Assembly (NCBI GenBank): GCA_965232815.1
Contig: OZ247427.1
Location: 620,001-684,000 of the forward strand
DNA length: 64,000 nt
Direction of reading: 5' to 3'
DNA from: Bin87 sp026710825
Lineage (GTDB): Bacteria; Chloroflexota; Dehalococcoidia; Lucifugimonadales; UBA3495
In this document: piece after piece, positions 59,407 to 64,000 of the stretch
Position numbering within the stretch: position 1 is the stretch's first letter
How the letters are laid out: every line of letters starts with the position of its first letter
Notes under the pieces: generated by a model
What the model saw: only the letters and a program-made list of their open reading frames with translations
The model's database searches: none
Told to the model about the DNA's origin: nothing
Position numbers and translations under genes: made by a program

Positions 59407-60198
59407 ATGGACCAGGTCTCGCTCATGGCCCTCCTGGCCGGGGTCCGCGACGGAACGATTCCGGTAGCTGACGCAGCCGAATCTCTGCGCGATCTGCCGT
59501 ACCAGGATCTCGGTTACGCCCGCCTGGACCATCACCGCCCACTGCGCACAGGGTGGCCGGAGGTCGTGCTGGGCGAAGGGAAAACCCCCGAGCAGGTCGC
59601 TGGCATCGTCCCAGAGTTGGCTGGCCGGGGACATGCGGTCCTGGTAACCCGGGCTTCACCGGAGGCGTATCGACTGGTGTGCGCGGCGGTGCCATCGGCG
59701 GAATACAACCAACTGGCGCGCTGCATCGTGGTGCCCACCGAGCGGCCCGTCGCGGCGAGATATGGCGGACTGCTGATTGTGACGGCAGGCACTGCCGATT
59801 TGGCGGTTGCGGAAGAGGCAGCCGTAACGGCGGAGTTGATGGGCTGTTGCCCGGAGCGACTCAATGACGTTGGGGTGGCGGGCCTGCACCGGCTGCTGGA
59901 CCGGCTGGATCAATTGCAAAATGCGCGAGTCATCGTGGTGGTGGCGGGAATGGAGGCCGCCCTCGGCAGCGTGGTCTCGGGCCTGGTTTCCGCACCCGTA
60001 ATAGCGGTGCCCACCAGCGTCGGGTATGGGGCAAGTTTCGATGGACTCGCGGCCCTGCTTGGGATGTTGAATGCGTGCGCCCCAGGGGTCGGCGTGGTGA
60101 ACATCGACAACGGATTCGGGGCGGGTTACCTGGCGGCGCAAATCTGCGCGATGGGCAATCCCGGCGGCCCACGAACCGGGGGCGCGGGGGCGGATTGA
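59407..60198 (+). CDS. larB: LarB, nickel-pincer cofactor biosynthesis
   Basis: LarB carboxylates and hydrolyses NaAD to start synthesis of the nickel-pincer nucleotide cofactor used by lactate racemase. The 263-residue protein has the AIR-carboxylase-like C-terminal domain, with GTADLAVAEEAAVTAELMG, VVVVAGMEAALGSVVSGLV and the PVIAVPTSVGYGAS segment. LarC and LarE are not in the window, so the rest of the pathway must be elsewhere if functional. Its stop overlaps the TTG start of the next gene. Confidence 0.9.
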   Translation: MDQVSLMALLAGVRDGTIPVADAAESLRDLPYQDLGYARLDHHRPLRTGWPEVVLGEGKTPEQVAGIVPELAGRGHAVLVTRASPEAYRLVCAAVPSAEYNQLARCIVVPTERPVAARYGGLLIVTAGTADLAVAEEAAVTAELMGCCPERLNDVGVAGLHRLLDRLDQLQNARVIVVVAGMEAALGSVVSGLVSAPVIAVPTSVGYGASFDGLAALLGMLNACAPGVGVVNIDNGFGAGYLAAQICAMGNPGGPRTGGAGAD

Positions 60199-61235
60199 GC
60201 GGACGCAACTGGCTGATCCTGCTGCTGCTGACCGTTGCCGCGTTCGCCGGGCTCCTGTTTTACGGCGACCTGCGGGAGGTTCGCGGCCTCGTGGAGGATT
60301 CTCCCTCCCTCTATCCCGCGTTTGCGGCGGCTTTGGGGCTTGCGGTGATCAACTATGCGCTGCGCTACGTTCGTTGGTTGATGTACCTGCGGGCGCTGGG
60401 CATCCGGACACCCTTGACCGTGAGCTTGTGGGTTTTCGTCGCGGGTCTGGCGCTGTCGATCACGCCCGGAAAAGCCGGGGAACTGTTGAAGAGCGTGTGG
60501 TTGAGCAGGCGCGCTGGCGTTCCGGTGGCAACGTCGGCGCCCGCCGTGGTCATGGAGCGGTTGACCGACTTGGTGTCGGTTTGCCTGCTGGGGTTGACGG
60601 GAGCGCTGCTGCTGCCGACCGCGATCGCTTTGGTGGTGGTGGGGATCCTCGCCGCAGTGATCGTCGTCGGAGCGCTTGCGGCCTCACGGTTCGGCAGCGC
60701 AGCGCTGAGACTGCCCGTGCTCAGGCGATGGCAGGAACCGCTGGCGGAGTCCCGGGACGGCCTTCGCCGCCTCATGACTCCGCGGATGCTGACCGCCGCA
60801 GTGATCCTGGGGGGCCTGGCGTGGGCTGCGGAGGGACTGGCCTTGTGGATCATCATCGCCGGGATGGGAAAGGAACTGTCAGCGCTGATCGCGATTCCGA
60901 TTTCGGCGGCAGCGGCCCTGGTGGGGGCGGTGAGCGCATTGCCCGGCGGTTTGATCGGATTCGAAGGCAGCATGGTCGCCCTGCTGCGACAGTCGGGGCT
61001 GGAAGCTCCGGAAGCGGCATTGGCTACATTGTTGACGCGCCTGACCACCCTCTGGTTCGCAGTGCTGATCGGACTGCTGGCGTGGCTGTGGCTCAGCCGA
61101 ACCGAATCAGCCCGGCTCTCGACTGAAGGGCCACCGACTGAAGGGGCACCGGCAGCAGGGGCGCCGATCGAAGGGCTGCCTGCAGAAGGGCCGGAGGCTG
61201 GAGCGCCGCCGGAAATATACGCCGAACGTCAATGA
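60195..61235 (+). CDS. LPG-synthase-like integral membrane protein (UPF0104)
   Basis: TTG 60195 overlaps the larB stop and gives 346 residues. About eight membrane segments are predicted. The signature ALRYVRWLMYLRALG near residue 55-70, the ITPGKAGELLKSVWL segment, MERLTDLVSVCLLG and the C-terminal SALPGGLIGFEGSMVALL fix the LPG-synthase transmembrane (YbhN/AglD) family. The last ~35 residues are a Glu/Gly/Pro/Ala repeat (TEG-P...GAP...EG) not present in the family. It overlaps the UbiA-like gene by four bases, so the two are coupled. Confidence 0.85.
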   Translation: MSGRNWLILLLLTVAAFAGLLFYGDLREVRGLVEDSPSLYPAFAAALGLAVINYALRYVRWLMYLRALGIRTPLTVSLWVFVAGLALSITPGKAGELLKSVWLSRRAGVPVATSAPAVVMERLTDLVSVCLLGLTGALLLPTAIALVVVGILAAVIVVGALAASRFGSAALRLPVLRRWQEPLAESRDGLRRLMTPRMLTAAVILGGLAWAAEGLALWIIIAGMGKELSALIAIPISAAAALVGAVSALPGGLIGFEGSMVALLRQSGLEAPEAALATLLTRLTTLWFAVLIGLLAWLWLSRTESARLSTEGPPTEGAPAAGAPIEGLPAEGPEAGAPPEIYAERQ

Positions 61236-62140
61236 ACGTTATCGCCGGACTGATCAGGACCGCACGACCTCGGCAGTGGGTCAAAAACGTGCTGGTATTT
61301 CTGCCGCTGATGTTCGCGGTGGACCTGGTCTGGTCGGCCGGGGACCTGGGGACACTGCTGCCCTATGCTCCGCGGTTGGGGATACTGTTCGGGGGATTCT
61401 GCGCGCTGTCATCGGCGGTGTACATCCTCAACGACTGCGCTGACCGCCACGCCGACCGTCAGCATCCCACCAAGCGCACGCGCCCCATCGCATCCGGCGA
61501 CGTGTCCCTGCCGCTGGCCCTGGCGGCCTGCGCCACGCTTGCGCTGGCCGGCATGGCTGGTCTCTTCGCGGTATCCGATGCCCCGTACCGGGTGTTGGCG
61601 ATCATCGGTGGCGTGTATCTGGTATTGAACGTGGGCTACTCACTCAGGTTGAAATCGGTGGCGTTGGTGGATGTGATGATCGTTGCGGCCGGCTACGTGC
61701 TGCGGGCGGTGGCCGGGGCGGTGGCAGTGGGCGCGACACCGTCCCCGTGGCTCTACGCCGTGACGGCCGCCGGCGCGTTGTTCATAGTAATCGGGCGGCG
61801 ATACGCGGAAGCGCGCCTGGCCGGGCCGGACCCGGACGCGCAACGGGCGACCCTGCAGCAATACGGGCCGCCGGTGGGAGGACAGTTGCTGGTGCTGTCA
61901 GCAACGGCCGCGCTGGTGAGTTACACGCTGTATGCCGTGGAGGCGGACAATCTGCCCGACAACAACACGATGCTGCTGACCGTGCCGCTGGTGATCTTCG
62001 GCCTGTTTCGATATCTGTACCTGCTCAACAACAGCCGGGACGCCGAGTCGCCGGAGATGCTGATGCTGCGGGACGTTCCGCTGGTGACGGCAATATTTGC
62101 ATGGGTAGTCGTCGCCGGCGCGGTGCTGGTTCTGAACTGA
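61232..62140 (+). CDS. UbiA-family prenyltransferase (DPPR synthase-like)
   Basis: The 302-residue membrane protein has the Asp-rich prenyl-diphosphate motif NDCADRHADRQHPTKRTRP and the second motif region LVDVMIVAAGYVLRAVAGAVA, with seven to nine membrane segments. The sequence is close to decaprenyl-phosphate phosphoribosyltransferases, which make the lipid-linked precursor of arabinose. The neighbouring LPG-synthase-like gene could act in the same cell-envelope pathway. A function in quinone synthesis is less likely but not excluded. Confidence 0.85.
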   Translation: MNVIAGLIRTARPRQWVKNVLVFLPLMFAVDLVWSAGDLGTLLPYAPRLGILFGGFCALSSAVYILNDCADRHADRQHPTKRTRPIASGDVSLPLALAACATLALAGMAGLFAVSDAPYRVLAIIGGVYLVLNVGYSLRLKSVALVDVMIVAAGYVLRAVAGAVAVGATPSPWLYAVTAAGALFIVIGRRYAEARLAGPDPDAQRATLQQYGPPVGGQLLVLSATAALVSYTLYAVEADNLPDNNTMLLTVPLVIFGLFRYLYLLNNSRDAESPEMLMLRDVPLVTAIFAWVVVAGAVLVLN

Positions 62141-62413
62141 AGCAGCGCCCGGGGAACGTCGATGCAGTCGTGCGGGGCCGCGCGCACAGGCAGAGCGCGG
62201 CCGGGGCACCGAGGGTTCTGGTCTGACAAATGAGGGGCGGCCCCTACAATGCGGTACGGTCGTTGTTCAGCCATAAGTACATTGATCCGCCAAGGGTGGA
62301 TCGATAACACGCTGCACTAGAAAGGGCGATGCCCTTTGCGGTACTGGCGGTGCCCACGATTGGACGGTGGGGGGCGGGTTGGAGGCCCGCCCACAGTGCG
62401 GTGGTTGGTTGTG

Positions 62414-62440
62414 AGGGCGAATGAATATTCGCCCCTGCGG
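62414..62440. repeat. GGGCGAAT hairpin repeat
   Basis: GGGCGAAT (62415-62422) and ATTCGCCC (62427-62434) form an eight-pair stem around GAAT, flanked by A and CT and followed by GCGG. Arms and trailing bases match the copy at 35419-35445, so this is a dispersed element. Confidence 0.6.
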
Positions 62441-62934
62441 TTGATCGGTGGTTTGGTGTTTCGGTGGGCTTTCTCCTCTGGGGATTATTGGGGGGGTTGG
62501 GGGGTTGGGGAGGCAGGATTCCCTTTGCATCGTTGTCAGCGTACGGCCGGGGGTACGCATATTCTTATGCTCAGTATTCTCCGTGGCCCACATCGGCAAT
62601 CCGCCATGACGTACCCACCGGGGCCGGTTCATTGGGATAGACGACGCAGCACGGAACGCTGTGGCTGGCGCTGGGACGCAACTCCACGCTGTTGATAGGT
62701 TAAACAGACGTTGGCAATCGCGGAGCCTGGTATGCGATTTGTTACTGACGGGGTTGGCCGTCGATGCTGGGAATCCTGCCTCACTGATGTTGGGTTACAA
62801 ACACGTGCTTTATCTAGATGAATCTAGGATAGCGAGTGCGTATGAGTGCGGGCAACGACGCGGTGTCAGTGATTTTAATTTTCTTTTTCAAGGACACGCA
62901 GGATCCACGGGATTCAAAGGGTCGGCCACGTAAA

Positions 62935-62959
62935 GGGGGCGGGTGTGGTACCCGCCCCC
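62935..62959 (-). terminator. Perfect ten-pair hairpin downstream of clpC
   Basis: GGGGGCGGGT (62935-62944) pairs with ACCCGCCCCC (62950-62959) around GTGGT. On the minus strand it is followed by TTTA. It lies about 100 bases after the clpC stop and may end that transcript, but the T-run is short. Confidence 0.5.
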
Positions 62960-63061
62960 AGGGGGTCCAGGGTTATACGGAGCATCGCAGCCATCCCACC
63001 CATCACGAGGGATAGACGGCGAGAGCGGTTGATGACTGGCTGCGCGCCGTTGCGGCTGTGA

Positions 63062-64000
63062 TCAGGCCCCGCATGTGCCGACCAACTCCTTTTCGTCGGT
63101 CGGCACATGCGGGGCCACGGTCAACCGCAACCCGTTGCCGTCGTCGTTCACGTTGGCGAGCACGTGGTCTCCCTCCTTGAACTCACCGGACAGCACGCCG
63201 CGGGAGAGTTGGTTCTCCAAATGCCGCTGGATGGCGCGGCGCAGGGGCCGGGCTCCGTAGCTGACATCGAACCCTTCCCGGACCAGCCAATCGCAACCGG
63301 CCTCGGTCAACTCGCAGGTGATGCTGCGCTCCGCCAACCGTTCCTGCACCTGTGCGAGTAACAGGCCGACAATCTGGCCAATCTGCGCACGGCTGAGGGG
63401 ATGGAACACGATGGTCTCATCGATGCGGTTCAGCAGTTCGGGGCGGAATGCCCGGCGCAGCGCTTCGTGCACGGTGCGGGACAGTTCCGGGGTCACCGAC
63501 CCGGCATCGTCCTCACGATCCGATTCGGGGTTGAATCCGAAAGGCCTCTGGGACACATTGGCCGTACCCAGGTTGCTGGTCATGATGATCACAGTGTTCC
63601 GGAAGTCCACGGTGCGCCCCTGGCCATCGGTGAGGCGGCCATCCTCCAGGATCTGGAGCAGCAGGTTGAACACGTCGGGGTGGGCCTTCTCGATCTCGTC
63701 GAACAGGATCACGCGGTGGGGCCGGCGACGCACGGCCTCGGTCAACTGCCCGGCGTCGTCATAGCCGACGTAACCGGGAGGGGCGCCGATGAGCCGGGAC
63801 ACGGTGTGCCGCTCGCCGTACTCCGACATGTCGAGGCGGACCATGGTGTCCTCGTCGGCGAACAGGAACTCGGCCAACGCGCGGCTCAGTTCGGTCTTGC
63901 CGACGCCCGTGGGTCCCAGGAATATGAAACTGCCGTAGGGCCGCTTGGGATCATTGAGGCCGGAACGGGCGCGGCGGATGGTATCGGCGACGGCGTTGAT
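63062..64000 (-). CDS. clpC: ClpC-type ATPase, C-terminal part (runs off window)
   Basis: ClpC unfolds substrates for the ClpP protease. The visible 312 residues cover the second AAA+ module. Walker A GPTGVGKT is near residue 31 of the fragment, followed by Walker B ILFDEIEKAHPD, sensor 1 MTSNLG, the arginine finger region FRPELLNRIDE and the D2-small segment YGARPLRRAIQRHLENQLS. The TENSFG-type pre-sequence and lack of a ClpB-like C-terminal extension favour ClpC. The last codons form part of a 19-base inverted repeat. Confidence 0.9.
   Translation of the reverse strand: MNAVADTIRRARSGLNDPKRPYGSFIFLGPTGVGKTELSRALAEFLFADEDTMVRLDMSEYGERHTVSRLIGAPPGYVGYDDAGQLTEAVRRRPHRVILFDEIEKAHPDVFNLLLQILEDGRLTDGQGRTVDFRNTVIIMTSNLGTANVSQRPFGFNPESDREDDAGSVTPELSRTVHEALRRAFRPELLNRIDETIVFHPLSRAQIGQIVGLLLAQVQERLAERSITCELTEAGCDWLVREGFDVSYGARPLRRAIQRHLENQLSRGVLSGEFKEGDHVLANVNDDGNGLRLTVAPHVPTDEKELVGTCGA
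63065..63116. repeat. 19-base perfect inverted repeat across the clpC 3' end
   Basis: GGCCCCGCATGTGCCGACC (63065-63083) is repeated in reverse complement at 63098-63116, separated by 14 bases. The left arm covers the last codons of clpC just before its stop, and the right arm lies within the coding region. It therefore encodes the last ~17 residues. It could be a very stable transcript end or the scar of an inserted palindromic element. Confidence 0.7.

Larger units (their letters stand above)
62141..63061. other. Repeat-rich intergenic stretch
   Basis: About 920 bases without a convincing gene. It contains several GC-rich palindromes: AGGGGC-G-GCCCCT (62233-62245), GGGCGGG/CCCGCCC (62372-62392), the GGGCGAAT hairpin (62414-62440), a G/T-rich run with TTGGGGGGTTGGGG (near 62490-62510), and a perfect ten-pair stem at 62935-62959. 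Such dispersed hairpins look like accumulated intergenic repeats. Confidence 0.6.

Noticed and set aside
62141..63061. Search for tRNA, tmRNA or other RNA genes
   Set aside because: Hairpins are simple palindromes without the T-loop, CCA end or other RNA gene features.

Overview
The window is about 64 kb of a moderately GC-rich bacterial chromosome. It holds roughly 70 genes plus a set of regulatory RNAs, promoters and hairpins. The gene mix suggests Chloroflexota, perhaps a SAR202/Dehalococcoidia-like lineage: single-subunit IF-2 and NusA with unusual tails, an NrtS-like protein, a CysM-type cysteine synthase and an SCP-x-like thiolase. This assignment is an inference from protein character; no rRNA or tRNA gene is visible to confirm it.

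Layout. 1-3149 (minus): the E, F and partial G-like subunits of an NAD-linked formate dehydrogenase or NADH dehydrogenase module. 3367-4026 (minus): a DsbA/FrnE-like oxidoreductase whose first catalytic cysteine is encoded by TGA, almost certainly selenocysteine. 4069-7335 (minus): a HAD phosphatase and trehalose synthesis (otsB, otsA). 7336-8829: mostly non-coding, with one small hypothetical gene. 8830-30458 (plus): one continuous str-S10-spc-alpha ribosomal supercluster from rpsL to rpsI, including fusA, secY, adk, map, infA, rpoA and truA but without tuf, closed by a strong terminator.

30514-33887 (minus): a CcdA-type membrane protein, a phosphohexomutase and two RDD proteins. 34130-40429 (minus): an S-adenosylmethionine cycle operon (mtnA, an arylsulfotransferase-like gene, mtnP, rhodanese, ahcY, metK). 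It is preceded by a clear SAM-I riboswitch with its own terminator and a sigma-70 promoter. 40824-43716 (minus): GNAT, ychF and a thiolase. 43950-48134: an EVE-domain gene, queG, a dUTPase/Dcd-family gene and a groEL without groES. 48337-49450 (plus): rpsT and lexA, the latter with a promoter/operator palindrome. 49520-55367 (minus): nusA, rnpM (ylxR), infB, rbfA, truB and an NrtS-like gene.

55630-58244 (minus): cysM, moeB and an Fe-S type Rrf2 regulator, with a structured leader in front of moeB that looks like an attenuator or an unrecognised riboswitch. 58445-62140: a thioesterase, a small membrane protein, larB, an LPG-synthase-like membrane protein and a UbiA prenyltransferase. 62141-63061: repeat-rich and apparently gene-free. 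63062-64000 (minus): the 3' part of clpC.

The strongest leads are the UGA/selenocysteine thioredoxin-fold protein at 3367-4026, the moeB-cysM leader, the SAM riboswitch driving a whole SAM-recycling operon that includes an unexplained arylsulfotransferase-like gene, and the rnpM gene that lacks a normal start codon.
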